Below are positions 11,370 to 22,467 of a stretch of DNA of 64,000 bases, piece by piece. Position numbers and translations under genes: made by a program. Source of the DNA: Laccaria trichodermophora (Eukaryota > Basidiomycota > Agaricomycetes > Agaricales > Hydnangiaceae); assembly GCA_018417955.1 (NCBI GenBank), contig JACTVC010000010.1, forward strand, positions 1,438,763 through 1,502,762, given 5' to 3'. The first letter of the stretch is position 1, and each line of letters starts with the position of its first letter. The notes under the pieces are model-generated. The model worked only from the letters and a program-made list of their open reading frames with translations. It ran no database searches and was not told where the DNA came from.

Positions 11370-14023
11370 AGAAGTATACATTCAAAATTTGTTGTGGACG
11401 CTACAGTTACGTCAAGGCAAATTCATATTTGAGCATACATTGGTTGTGTACTTTTCAGGCCTTAAATTTGAAACCACACACATGCAGGACCCGGACGTAG
11501 GCTGAAACCGATGTCTTCGGGCACTCACATCTTTTAGTTTCGGAACATAATGCAGAAAGACCGCAACGTTTGCTCTGGGCCTGGACTCCCTCATTGAGAG
11601 CAAGCGCCCTCAGACGTCCGGATGCGACGGCGCTGAAGGTTAATGAACGGAGTTTGAGAGAAGGAGCGCCGTACGTTATACCCCTCGTTGCGGTGCCTTC
11701 CTGTCCAAAATGTTGACGTTTTCACAATGACTCGACCTGCGTTAAACAAAAAGGCGCTCCGGATGCCGGTGCGGAAAGCTAGCACTTACGAGTTTTAAGC
11801 GGCCTAGACAGACGTTTGAATGCTGGTCGGGTTGTTGATTACGATCATGGTCAGGAAAAGATTCCTTTGGGCATTGGGACTGAGGTGTTACTCGATACGA
11901 GATCGAGATTTCCGGCAGGAATATCATGGTATAATAATTTACTCTACAAGTCGCCTCAGATTTTGAAGTGGAGGTTTGGTGGCAGTCTGGATGTCGTCCA
12001 CAAGGGGCCGCTTCCATACATCTGTCACCCGAAGCAGCGATCAATAGTGATAAACTCTTTGTTTCACCATTTTCACTCACAATGAGAAACTCCATTGACA
12101 CGAAAAAGCAGTTTTTTTTGCTTTTCTTTTGAATGGAGTCAGAGCGGCACGTTCAGGTTTCAAATCGTTCCGGGTTGTAGTTCAGTCCCTGGTAATGAAA
12201 GGCTTTCCCTGCAAGGCTTGGTTTGGAACGGCCAGGAGGTCGCAGTCGAGATGAAAAGCTGCCGTCCGTCAGTCATCGTTTTCAAGATCTGTTGATCACT
12301 GCAAAGGCGACTGTAATTGTCCAGCCTTTGATTTGCTTCGGAGTGTGCATTGTCCGTGCAGAAATCAGTACAGTAAATCCTAGTCCCAGCCCACTAGAAT
12401 CATTGCCATCGCAGAGGATGACAGAGCTTGTTAACTCGCGAAACGTGCAGAATGGCATACTACATGAACTTTGAGGTTCTCCGTCGAAAGTATGACCAGC
12501 CCGTCCGACAATATGACAGGTCCAAGAATGGGTCTCAGAGAAATTTAGATAACTCAATCCAGTGACAGCACATCATCAACATCTGCTGCGCCGAGTCGGG
12601 GTTATGATAGTGTTGTCAACGACTTCAGGCACTTTGTCGGGTGTAAGTAACAGCACTGAGCTGACGACAGCAGAGAACCGCCCAGCAACGGAGAAAAGAA
12701 TATCGAAGCGACAGCAAGCAATAGTCCAGCACCACAAAAAATTGACGTCCGGGGAATACGTGGACACACAGGAAATTCCGATCCAATCCGAGGATGAATA
12801 TGGATATTGATATTCATGGAGGTTTCGGTTGGGTGTGACGAGCGGTCATTGTGCCTGCAATCAGAGGAGTACGGGGTGCTCGTAAACACACAGGAAATCC
12901 GATCCAATCCAAGAGATAAATATTGATATTGATGGAGGTTTCGACGAGCGGCCGTTCGATATCGTTGTGCTCGCACAATTCAGAGGTGCGTGTTGCGGGT
13001 GCACCGTACCGATCTGTACAGTTCTAGACTGAATTCTGACGCCGAAAATGCACCGGAGAACCCGACGAGTGCGTATACTCCCATGCCAGAAGTGTCCGAA
13101 GCGTTGTTATTTGGGCCTGCGAACCCGTCGAAGCATTAGTCGCCAATGATCCCCGGAGTCGAAACGTTACTTCGCCACTCCTCACGGCGCTGCACTGATC
13201 ATGAACCCTGCCACGGATACCAGGCTCGAGACTGCGTGATCGGAAGACGGTCGTAAAATTGAAGTGGTCCGATTTCAGCCTGAAAGATATGTGGATTCAA
13301 GTGCGATTGCGGTAGGGGGCCCCTAGGTGCTACAAGTGAATGTTGGCCTCCACTGGCAAGTGCTTGCTTGACCCACAGACAGCCTCTCGCAAATTTGGAA
13401 ATGTTGCCAAAATGTACCGGATAGCCTCCCAGACATAGAAGGCGCCCAAAGATGCTTAGGTTAAGCCCACCGTGAGCAATTGCGGCCTTTGTCGTGGTTG
13501 TGTGATGTTCTGATACAGAAGTAGCTGGTGGTCTTTCTGCGCCCATTGATGATGGTGATGACGCCTAAACAGATTTGAGCAAAAGGGCTACTCGCCACCC
13601 TTTCAATTTATGATATGTTTAGGAATTAGAGCCTGCACGTCATGATCAGAAAGAAGAAGAAAAAAACATGAAAAAGAAAAAGACCGAGTCGCCGTGATTG
13701 ATCATGATCAGAATTGCTTCGGCCTCGGCTGATCTTGCAACTGGGTTGTAAATACCTTCTGTCCGAGTCGCGCGTTATCTCCATCCTGTACTGGGAGCTG
13801 TAAGTAAGTATATATAAAAGTAAAAGGGTTGCGGTGTTGGATGGCCGTAGCCTAGAGACGCAAAGGTTAAGCTTGCCGTTATCGTGCTCGATCGACCCAG
13901 TCCTCGTTGCTACGAAGCACAGCGTACATTTATACTTTATAAACCTGAAACGACCGCCCTCCTCTTAGCCACTCTCCCCTCTCCTCTTCTCCTCGCTTGC
14001 TGGTCGGGCGCCTCCTCATCACC
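11370..14023. other. Intergenic region with degenerate repeats, no supported gene
   Basis: There are short ORFs on both strands (11816..12085 +, 11742..12101 -, 13199..13546 -) without motifs or consistent splice sites. A partial duplication lies at 12764..12987. Purine-rich AAGAAAAAG tracts occur near 13640-13685, and CT-rich sequence at 13960-14010 just upstream of the next ATG is typical of a fungal promoter/5' leader. Confidence 0.5.
12764..12987. repeat. Tandem duplication of about 110-120 bp, two diverged copies
   Basis: The segment 12764..12870 (starting acacacaggaaattccgatc) recurs at 12886..12987 with small indels. Both copies contain the GATCCAATCC core, a TATTGATATT stretch, GGAGGTTTCG, GACGAGCGG and CAGAGG in the same order. 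No ORF is supported across it. Confidence 0.6.
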
Positions 14024-15502
14024 ATGAACACGCTCTCCTCCTTCCCCGAAGAACTCCTCGAACGCATCCTCGCCCCATGCGTCCTCTTACCCCTCCCACC
14101 CAGCACACCCACACCCCGCCCACAATGGCACCACCGCTCTTCCCCCTCGCCCATTTCCTCCTCCTCCTCCTCTTCCTCAACCACACGCACCCGACTCGCC
14201 CCTCTGCTAGTGTGCAAAACCTTCCTCAGAATCTGTACACCCCTATTCTACCACACCCTCCACATCTCCTCCGTCCCTCAACTCCGACGCCTGCTACGAG
14301 GGAACCCTTCACTGGTATCCCACACCCGCGAAGTGGTCTTAGCCCCCTACACGATATCCGCAGCGGCAGGGGAGCTGCTCAGCCGGTGCACGGCGCTGCG
14401 ATTTCTCGAGGTGTCCCTCGATGCAATCAATTTTGTGCTATCGTTTGGTGACCCGGATTTGATAGAGTTCACCCGCAATCTGTGCAGCGTCCTTCGGAGC
14501 GGGAGCATCACCCACCTCGTGTTACGAAAATCTGCGAATGTGTATTTGACGCAGCACAGGCCGAAGTACATACTCACACACCTTGCCCAGGCGTTGGAGG
14601 GGAACGAGACTTTGGTACGCTTGGGCCTCCGATTTCTCTCTTTGAAACTTCGAAACTAACTGGCCATTCGGGTACAGGAACACGTCGAACTAGCATTCCG
14701 CATCTCAGACGACACCCACTCCACATCCGGTCCAGGACCCATATCCCTCCTGACAAAAACACTAAGCACCCTTCCTCGCTTACATACCTTCTCAACGCAC
14801 CTCCCTAGTCTATGGAACCAAGCCATCCTGTGCGTTTCTTCCAACCCCACTTTGGAACGTATCGTTCTGGGGGATTCGACGGGTGCCCAAGTATTGGGAA
14901 CAGGCATATTCTTCACTCAAGCAAGGAAACATGCTAGACTTAGCGAACTTATAAGGAATGGGACGGCGATTGTCAGGACGCGTGCGCAGACTATACCGCC
15001 GCTTCAGACCTCGCCTTTATCGTCGTTGGGTGCGTTGAATACATCCAACATGATCAACACGGGTTTGGGGTCCCCTGCTGCTGGTGTGGTGTGTAATTCA
15101 CCGTTATCGGGTTCAGGGTGCGACTCCCCTTCGGAGTATAACCCCACCATGGGTACGAGTTCGAGCACCTCACGCTCTGGGTCGGGGTCGGGGTATACCT
15201 CGGCGCCTACCACGCCGAGCGATTCTAGGCCTTGTGGGTCGAGGATCCATCAGTATCAGGGTAGAGAACAACAATGGGCTCGTTCGTTATTGGCTTCACC
15301 CTCTTCCTCCTCTTCTTCATCCTCCTCTTCGTCATCGTCAAACTCGAACTCATCAAACTCGAACTCATCAAACTCGAACTCATCAACCTCGAACTCGCAT
15401 GGAAGCATAAGCGCGGCAGGCCGCCTCACGGCGTCTACGTCTTGGGAGTCGTTCGTGAGCGGGACGCCGCCGCCTCGATCGCCCAGGTGTCAGCTTCAGT
15501 AA
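14024..15502 (+). CDS. F-box-like protein with Ser/Asn-rich tail
   Basis: Two exons, 14024..14614 and 14678..15502 (63-nt intron), total 1416 nt, 471 residues. The N-terminus MNTLSSFPEELLERILAPCV followed by LAPLLVCKTFLRICTPLFYH is the layout of an F-box-like motif interrupted by a Pro/Ser-rich insertion, then leucine-rich helices (VPQLRRLLRGNPSLVSHTREV). Agaricomycete F-box-like proteins normally present a substrate to an SCF ubiquitin ligase through SKP1; here that is inferred from the motif only. The C-terminus is low complexity, with runs of Ser and Asn-Ser encoded by a TCC/TCA/AAC microsatellite at about 15300-15395 that is probably length-polymorphic. A purine-poor, CT-rich leader precedes the ATG. 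Confidence 0.68.
15300..15395 (+). repeat. Coding microsatellite (Ser and Asn-Ser runs)
   Basis: Tracts of TCC/TCT/TCA codons followed by repeated AACTCGAACTCATCA units lie inside the F-box-like gene. They encode poly-Ser and repeated NSNSS. The repeat units are nearly perfect, so replication slippage is expected. Confidence 0.75.
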
Positions 15503-16459
15503 ACTAGCTGATGGGCCCTTCCTTACGTTCGCTCACGGTGTTGCCTAGACCTCGTGGTTCATTTCCTCTGGTGTCTCTCAGACTCTGATGATGTACATTT
15601 TTTCAAAACCCGTCCCAGGATGTACTTTTTCTTCTTTTTTTTTTCTTTCTGTGTAACACAAATACCCCATCCCCATATACCTGTACAGTACATACCCCCC
15701 TCCGCCTTCCCTTCCAAGCGTTAATGACTACCTACCTATTTAGTGTATATCGTGTATTATATTGGTTTTTTCTGGGTCTTTTTGGTTTTCTATGGTAACT
15801 TTGATACGTTTTGCGAACGATCATGATTGTGGTGAAACAAGTTCGAAGGGCGACTTGAAGCTTCGAATTCAATATTCAGGTTTGTGGGCGGTTTTTACAT
15901 GCTCGTGCGTCGATAAATTTGAAACAAGTCAAGGTGTCAAAGCGGAAAAGTAAACGTTTCGCTGGCCATGGTATGACCACTCTCATCTTTCCCTCACACG
16001 GACATTTTGGGCCACAAGACAATGCCACGATGGATTTCTCCAGCATGAACTTGATGTCGGTCCTAGCAAGCTAAAGGGCATCCTAGGGTATGGCTGTCCG
16101 CTACCGTCTTGGGTTTTCAGGTTGAGGAACCCGTGGAACTGAAATGCCCGATTACTGATGAATCAAGCTACTTATATAAACACAGAACGGCATCGAATAA
16201 AAGGGTTTAAAATCTGTGTAAAACCTAAAAAGGTCTACCGCGGTTTTATCTGATGAAAGATTAATGCCCAGTATGCAATACTGTACTATTTCGACCAAGT
16301 GACAAAGTTGAATACCTTGTGACAGTATTTTCATCCAGCATTTCTCAACTTAGATTTACTCTACAGCATGGGGCTTGAATGAACATGTCATCTCAGGAGC
16401 TCAACCACTCTCTGACAACTTTTCAGATCTCAAGTTGATCTCAAGCATCTTGTAAAATT

Positions 16460-16758
16460 TGACATGTTCAATGATCGACAAGCGCTCAATTTTTTTTTCT
16501 TCTAGAAACTAACGTCCAACAAGTATGCTAGTACTAATATGCACGGGCGACCTTCTGTCTCCCTTCGGTGTCAAAGATATTAGCTCTATGATCTATCTCG
16601 GTATGAGTGTTGTACAGCTGATGAAACAGGAAATGTGAAAGGAATGGGTATAGGGGCCCAGAAGAACAGGTGGTGTTGTGTGAAGCGCTTGTGCATATGA
16701 TTGAATGCCATACGATCATACCTACAAAGTTGACATGTTCAATGATCAACAAGCGCTC
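16460..16758. repeat. 28-bp direct repeats bounding about 270 bp
   Basis: The 28-mer beginning TGACATGTTCAATGATC and ending ACAAGCGCTC occurs at 16460..16487 and again at 16731..16758 with one mismatch. Nothing coding lies between. It could be a decayed small element or a local duplication. Confidence 0.6.
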
Positions 16759-16860
16759 GCCATATGATCATTCCAGCTGAGTGCAGAGCGATAGGCCATG
16801 CCAGATCGACACATGCACAGGCGACTCTCAGAAATTATCCTAATCGTTTAGCGGCGCAAG

Positions 16861-17139
16861 CGCCAGTCCCCGACTCTGTTTGAAATAATGTAATTTATAT
16901 GACCCACCTGAATAATGTTCTATATTACTATTATGTAAGTAGTGGCCTGCTCGTCGCCGAACCACTAGCGCGGTTCGCTCCTCGCAGGCCAGCCGAGGCT
17001 TTAGGGACCCTTACCAAAAGGTTGTAACAAAGAACGGAACAAGCCGAAATTCGTGGGAAGCCATCACACGACAGTTGGCTGGAGTCGAGCATTCTCGTTC
17101 TGACAGAACCCTCTCTGTTCCAGAGTCGGGGATTGGGCG
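16861..17139. mobile_element. MITE-like unit with 18-19 bp terminal inverted repeats
   Basis: The left end CGCCAGTCCCCGACTCTG (16861..16878) is the reverse complement of the right end CAGAGTCGGGGATTGGGCG (17121..17139), apart from one base change and one indel. The 279-bp unit has no ORF of note and no obvious target-site duplication. An internal imperfect hairpin lies at 16943..16991. The size, TIRs and lack of coding capacity suggest a non-autonomous DNA transposon, possibly old. Confidence 0.45.
16943..16991. repeat. 49-nt imperfect hairpin
   Basis: TGGCCTGC at 16943 pairs with GCAGGCCA ending at 16991, and an inner CGAACC/GGTTCG stem encloses an eight-base loop. It does not fold as a tRNA. 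It lies inside the TIR-bounded unit. Confidence 0.5.
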
Positions 17140-17391
17140 ACATTCTACAAAGATCGACGATATGAGGCCGGGGAACCGAATAAGTTATTCAGACCACCAA
17201 TTCCATGTAGCCTGCCAACGTTATCTTGTTGACAGCCATTGACAGCAAATTGACGGCCACATTTCTGGCGTGCGGAATTTACCTAAAGGCCGCTTCGAAT
17301 CGCATAAAATGGGTGCCTCATCCCAGAATATCTGTGACTCTCCATCCCTCACTACCACTGAAGAACAATTAGCCAATTCCTGATTTCAATC

Positions 17392-18430
17392 ATGATTATG
17401 CCGCTCTGTCAACTGTTTCTGCTCTTCCTACCTCTGGTCACCTATGCACAGAACTGGACAGTCGTTCCCAGGACTAACATAACGTTGGAGAAATGTCTTT
17501 CTACTCTGCCGCAATTCTGATTTTTCTTTTCATTTAGACGGTCCGGAAGTGGTTGGACGGACAACAGTGTTACCACGTTGATTCCTAATGCCGGGAATTG
17601 CTCATATTTCTACACCAAACAGATTGGCGACTCTGTGACGTTCAAATTTACCGGTGCGTACCCGGCCCGTACCGGCGGTTACCTTTAATTTTTTCTTCAA
17701 AATGCGATCCCTAGCCACCTCTCCATAGGAACCGATATAATTATAGCGGGAAATGCTACAGTCTTGGATCGTTCAAATGGACGCGCAACAGTGGATGGGT
17801 CCCAGATACCTGCTGCAAGCGGTCCGGCGGCTTCAAGAGAAAAATATTGCGACGACTTCCTCTGGAGAAGGTCAAACCTTACCAATACAGAACACACCGT
17901 CGTAATAACATCTACGAAGGTCTCGTCCGGTCAGCAAGTTTTAGCCCTGTCTGTGATGTGGTACGTTGGCTTTGTGCGAGAATTTGTCGTCACTCTTATT
18001 CAGACCTGGTTAAACGTCAAGGTATGCTGTCCGAGTCGTCAATAACACGCAACCGACCGTCAATGACACGCAACCGACCCTCAATGACACGCAACCGACC
18101 CTCAATAACACGGAACCGACGCTGCCAAGCCCAAAGAAGAAAAACGTCGGGGCCATCGCAGGCGGTGCGGCAGCTGGCGGAGCTGTTGCAGTCGGGCTCC
18201 TCATACTCGGATTCTTAAATGGCCATAATCTGTCCTACCTTTTCAACTCTCTCGTTCGTCGTCTCCTGCGCATTAAAATTACCTTAGAAATCCGATATTT
18301 TTTTCAGGCGTTTGCTCTCTTCGGATGGTTACTTTTTAGCCGACGCAGCCTTATCTTCACGACCGACAAAGACGTTGGCCCCGTTGAGGTACTTTTTTTC
18401 TTTTACGCCAAGAAGTGGTCATCGTGCTGA
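17392..18430 (+). CDS. Signal-peptide, stalk and single-TM surface protein
   Basis: Proposed exons are 17392..17483, 17538..17653, 17729..17960 and 18022..18430. The protein starts with a clear secretion signal (MIMPLCQLFLLFLPLVTYA, then QNWTVV). A Gly/Ser/Thr-rich beta-sandwich-like ectodomain follows, with SGSGWTDNSVTT, VTFKFTGTDI and NLTNTEHTVVI and several N-x-S/T sites. Next is a stalk of four seven-residue repeats (QPTVNDT type), then KKK and a hydrophobic helix (VGAIAGGAAAGGAVAVGLL). This is the usual layout of an Agaricomycete type I membrane protein family of unknown function. The first donor (GTTGGA) is weak, and the cytoplasmic tail after about 18220 is uncertain: reading straight through reaches TGA at 18428-18430, but an intron is possible. 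Confidence 0.6.
18045..18128 (+). repeat. 21-bp tandem repeats encoding the stalk
   Basis: Four consecutive copies of a 21-bp unit (CAATGACACGCAACCGACC-like) encode near-identical heptapeptides rich in Asn, Thr, Gln and Pro. Confidence 0.75.
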
Positions 18431-18573
18431 CGCAAGATTTGCAGATAACTCTATTCCTTTCACCGCACGAGCACATCACGGACTCAACAGATAATGCCAG
18501 GGAGACACTCCTTACATGGCAGGTATGTTACGACAATCAATCTGTGATAATAAACCATACCGATCTATTCCAG

Positions 18574-19508
18574 GTCATCAAAATAGGTCATGCTCGTGAG
18601 TTGTGATAAATTCGTTATCTTGACTTGGTGAAGAGCCAATTTCCAGGAAGGGATTTCACCGCTTTTTGCCCTTGCGTGTGCGTAGCTCCGTTTTGGAATC
18701 TATCTTGCATCCTCATCCCTCTCGCCAGTCGTGGCTCCGGCGGGCAGACCAAACTAGGATTTGGAACAGTGGAAGATACTGGCAGGGCCATCAGGAGCCC
18801 AGATGCAGCGCCAGCGCCTGTCTGTTGAATTTTTCTTTTGTCATTCGCTGCCCGCAAAACTTACATCTTATCCTTTCAGACCGCATGGACAGGCGAGGAG
18901 TGGACAAATTCTGAGGGCAAGGACCCAGTTGTGAAGAACGATCACGAGCAGCCGATCGATGTTGCCCTTGGTAAGGCTATCATTCTACCTGTCTTTATTA
19001 GTGTGGCTTAAAGCAGTTGTGACCAGGCACTTACGAACAGACGAAACGTGGACCCGTTTTCAGGCCATTCCTTCGTATCAAAGACATTCCGTGAGTCCCC
19101 GCTGGGGAGGAGAGAATACCTTTTTTTGCTAAACCGTTTTTTGCCCAGTCATAATGGGAGTTATCCGGCTGACACAAATTTGTATTTGCATGCCTTTGTT
19201 ACGAATGGATATGAAGGTTTGTCCTATGAATAATTCGAGTCAGACGTATGCTTATAGCCCAGTGAATAGATGGGCAATATGACGAGAACCTTGTCGCAGT
19301 GGTGATGGGGGATATGCTTACGAAAAGGGGTATTCCGCTGAACAACCTCAAGCCTGTGCGTGGTCGTATTATCTATCGAGATAAACTGCGTAACTTATCT
19401 TTCGTTTGACAGATCACAGAATGGCGCATTCGGCGTCGCGATGGGAAATTGGTGCTGAAGTATGTCAGGGGCAGCGTGAATAAGTTTGAAGATGGGGATG
19501 ACGCCTGA
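18574..19508 (+). CDS. Hypothetical multi-exon protein (3' part well supported)
   Basis: Exons with consistent phase are 18574..18595, 18647..18819, 18880..18970, 19027..19090, 19149..19216, 19270..19355 and 19413..19508. The last five total 405 nt and end in TGA. They encode TAWTGEEWTNSEGKD, GTYEQTKRGPVFRPFLRIKD, LYLHAFVTNGYEDGQYDENL, VVMGDMLTKRGIPLNNLKP and ITEWRIRRRDGKLVLKYVRG. The conserved-looking basic C-terminus argues for a real gene. I do not recognise the family. The 5' end is unresolved: an open segment containing VVIVLTQDLQITLFLSPHEH (about 18415-18522) may be an earlier exon, or the gene may run on from the upstream membrane protein locus. Confidence 0.45.
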
Positions 19509-20744
19509 CAAAAGATATTGGGTGTATTTGACTTTCTTCCCTGTTCATTATGACGCCACGACGCAATTTTCTGTTTACCCACGTCAGCAGACAAGATGCA
19601 ACTCACGAACACTTATGTACATACATACTTACGAAGTTACGAGGCACTAAAGTAACACGCCTGGCTCATCCTACGTAGTGACCATTCAGAACTTGAAGCC
19701 AATCCACGGCCATTGTCCAAAATTATTTTTCGAGATCTCCTAACGGCTCATTGAAGTTTAGTCGAAGCCGTGTCACGTGTTTCTGTGAGGGCGGCCTCAG
19801 TCAAGCCTCAGTACCATGAGAAAATGGGTCAGAACGGCGACAGACGGCGACCGCACATACAACTTCAATTGGTGTTGCCACCCGGCTGTCAGGGTCGCTT
19901 TTGCACCTTTCGAAATGTTTTCTGCAAACGCTTGGGCTTGGATGTTGCGATGAAGAGTTCACTGCATTCATTGATGGGATGGCTGTGGCCGAGGAAAGAC
20001 ATGTTGATCTGAAAGTAACGAATATTGAGACCCGGCGGGTGGAGGAGCGATGAGCAGATGTTGGGTTCGGCTTGCCAAGTATCTGGCGACACGATGGCTA
20101 CGCCCTTGAGAGAAACGTACTTGTGAATTGACGACACGGCCGGGATAGAAAGTTATCATTTGGTTATCATATACAGGCTGGTCACGAGCCTAACCTTAAG
20201 TTACAAGTTGGGGAATGAATAACATTGAGTAGTGAGATGGATTACTTGGCGTTGTACATCACTTGTCCTTTTCCAACACTATTTTACCCAATGTATCAGA
20301 ATAAAGACGGAAGAATGTGTTCTGTATTGAGAAAACTCATCAGTGAACAGGTCGAAACGACAATCTCTCCTACCGGCTTGCTCAATTTGCTAATATCGAT
20401 GGGTTCCGGCGCAGAAGTTTCAGCACTGACGAAAAGCGGCCGAAGGAGCATGGAAGTGTCGATGGGTTGCCGTTCTACAGTTTGGTTGAAAATAAATGGA
20501 TAGGTGCATTCAGATGTGATCAGTGGGTGTATATATGTGAACTGACCCTGGTATTCCGAAGAAGGCACGGCAAATGCTTGAAGCATCACGGGGGGCCCGC
20601 AAGCAAAGAATTCCCTACGAAGACGTTGAGTCATCGAAGTTAACAGTGAATAACCACGGACCCAACGTCAAAAGCTACTACGGGAGAGAATTGGTTCGAT
20701 TCCGGCTTCTTGGGGTCAATGGAACCTTTTTCTTTACTTAGCAC
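19509..20744. other. Intergenic region, only weak ORFs
   Basis: A minus-strand ORF at 20296..20634 (with TSMLLRPLFVSAETSAPEP) could be an exon but has no recognisable motif. The rest shows no supported coding, RNA or repeat structure. Confidence 0.4.
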
Positions 20745-21320
20745 TTAGGCTTTAGCCAGGGGAGTCGACCTACACAAGGCCACCCGCTGTTCGGAGCCCG
20801 TCAAATTGCACACAGCTCGCATTTCATCGAATGGTACTTCCATTTTCTGAGGAAAAAACACTTCGTCACCTTCTACGGTTTGCAAGATGGTCGCTGTTCC
20901 TGGCTGATAACTCGGATTGTTGAGTGAAAACTCTGATGATGGTGGGAGCTGAATCACCGTTACGACTGAACGTAGATCACCCGGTTGCAGCGTACCGTCA
21001 TCGAGCTCTTCGACTCTGCAGAATCCAGTTCTAAAAAGGAGATGAAAGCTAAGTGAAGTCGGAAGACCGTGTGTAGCTACACACTCGCTAGTCCAGCTGA
21101 TTTGCCTTCGCGCCGTAGCTGTGGATGGCTTTAATTTAGACGTCAAACTGAAGGAGGGTCAGGATATACGGACTCGTTTTTTCGAATTGAAGGACCTAAA
21201 TTGTAAGAACTACTGAAATTCAATGCAAAATGAATGGATACTACCTTCCAAACAATCGTAGCCCATGGAGTACCAAACTCATGAGTCATAGCAGGCGTAA
21301 GGGTCAAGACGATCTAAGTG
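20745..21320 (-). CDS. Hypothetical protein, partial multi-exon model
   Basis: At least two kinds of coding evidence lie on the minus strand. An exon at about 21249..21314, bounded by a good acceptor and donor, encodes IVLTLTPAMTHEFGTPWATI then VWK. The following acceptor CAATTTAG gives VLQFEKTSPYILTLLQFD. The 3' exon(s), 20745..about 21040, encode FCRVEELDDGTLQPGDL, TVIQLPPSSEFSLNNPSYQP and VPFDEMRAVCNLTGSEQRVA. The join between them is uncertain because an in-frame TAA follows FDV unless an intron starts there. The pattern suggests a small beta-rich cytosolic protein; the family is not recognised. Confidence 0.4.
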
Positions 21321-21574
21321 GGAAATACCAAAAGTGCGTCAGCGCACTATAGGACACTTGCGGGATGCGGGCCATTGCTTCGCATGGCAATACGAGTCCT
21401 GGTTTTTTTAACCACCACCACCGTGTTTGCCTCTAAAGCTCCAATTACGGACCATGTGAGGCAACTTCCAATTCCTGGCTGATAAGCAAGGCACACTTCT
21501 AGTATGTTGATTTTTTCCCTATAACCATTGTATCTGCCTCCATTCTTTCATTGCGTTGTTCTGCGTGCAATTAT

Positions 21575-22141
21575 TTACAGCATATTTTCAATAATGACTG
21601 TATGATCAGCTTCCATCTCGGTTACGTTATCCGCTGCATATTCCACTGCATCGTCAATCTCCTTTCGTAAGTCATCTACCTCCTTCCTAAAGGTGTCCAC
21701 TCGGGCCAGTAAGTCGCGCACACGTCTTTTGAGTTTCTGTGCCGTGCTTTTTAAACCGCCGGCTTTTTCTAATGCAGTAGGAAGTAGTGTGTCGATGATG
21801 TTGGTACGTCGTTGATGTGCAACCTTGAGACGTAATTTGTGATTTTGTGTACCTATGATAGGGAACGTGTTAGCAATGAACGCAATTTTTTTTTTAGACC
21901 GGCTACCTATACTTGTATCTTGCTCAGCGGCGGCAGCTTCAAGCTCCAATTGCAAGTTGTGTTCATCTAAAGCTTCGTCGGCTGTCTTATCTGCCTTTTC
22001 AAAGTTTTCGAAGGCCTCGGTGAATTTCTCTGCCGCATTGAGAAGGTTTGACCAGTCGAAACCTAAGTGATCGTTTCTCAATTCGGAGGCAAGGTGCTGT
22101 ATTTTTTGCTCGAAGATGGATGGGTGGATTTCCATTTCCAT
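21575..22141 (-). CDS. Small helical/coiled-coil protein, paralogue of the gene at 63.2 kb
   Basis: A single-exon ORF of 188 residues begins MEMEIHPSIFEQKIQHLAS. The segment DWSNLLNAAEKFTEAFENFE, followed by KADKTADEALDE, matches in order and spacing DWEALKSAADEFLQAVEAFE plus IADDDADIELDS of the gene at 63244. It then carries SRSKKK and a C-terminal coiled coil (VRDLLARVDTFRKEVDDLRK). No enzymatic motif, signal or TM segment is seen. An acidic, helical, possibly oligomerising protein of unknown function. The intronless structure differs from its paralogue, which needs one intron. Confidence 0.6.
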   Translation of the reverse strand: MEMEIHPSIFEQKIQHLASELRNDHLGFDWSNLLNAAEKFTEAFENFEKADKTADEALDEHNLQLELEAAAAEQDTSIGSRSKKKIAFIANTFPIIGTQNHKLRLKVAHQRRTNIIDTLLPTALEKAGGLKSTAQKLKRRVRDLLARVDTFRKEVDDLRKEIDDAVEYAADNVTEMEADHTVIIENML

Positions 22142-22467
22142 GGTAGTTCGGTAGATCGACTTAATGAAAAAAATTTAACAGCACAAGAGCGCAAACATGT
22201 GATTGTCAAGGTCTCCCAACGTCATACAAACGATGAGTCTACGCACGCGAGCGAGGAAACATATGCAAATAATCGGTTATGGCGAACGTAAACGCCTTGG
22301 GGGTAGAAGTGCATCCAGGGGATTTACATAGTCGATGAACTTTCAAATATAATATTGGTGTTTCAGCGCATGGAATGCTATTCGTCAGGTGCTGCTGTTT
22401 GTCAAGAAATATGATACAAATGATACTGTTCGTCAAGAAATATTGTTCGACAAGAAATACAAACTCT

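Larger units (their letters stand above)
15503..17391. other. Intergenic region: 3' UTR, repeats and a MITE-like unit
   Basis: AT/T-rich sequence follows the F-box-like gene stop (poly-T near 15637-15650). No coding model is supported. The notable contents are the 28-bp direct repeat (16460 and 16731) and the terminal-inverted-repeat unit at 16861..17139, listed separately. Confidence 0.5.

Noticed and set aside
13199..13546. Minus-strand ORF of 115 codons as a gene
   Set aside because: No motif, no flanking splice signals that extend it, and composition like the surrounding intergenic DNA.
16943..16991. tRNA gene
   Set aside because: The fold is a single long hairpin; no D, anticodon and T arms or A/B box promoters can be placed.
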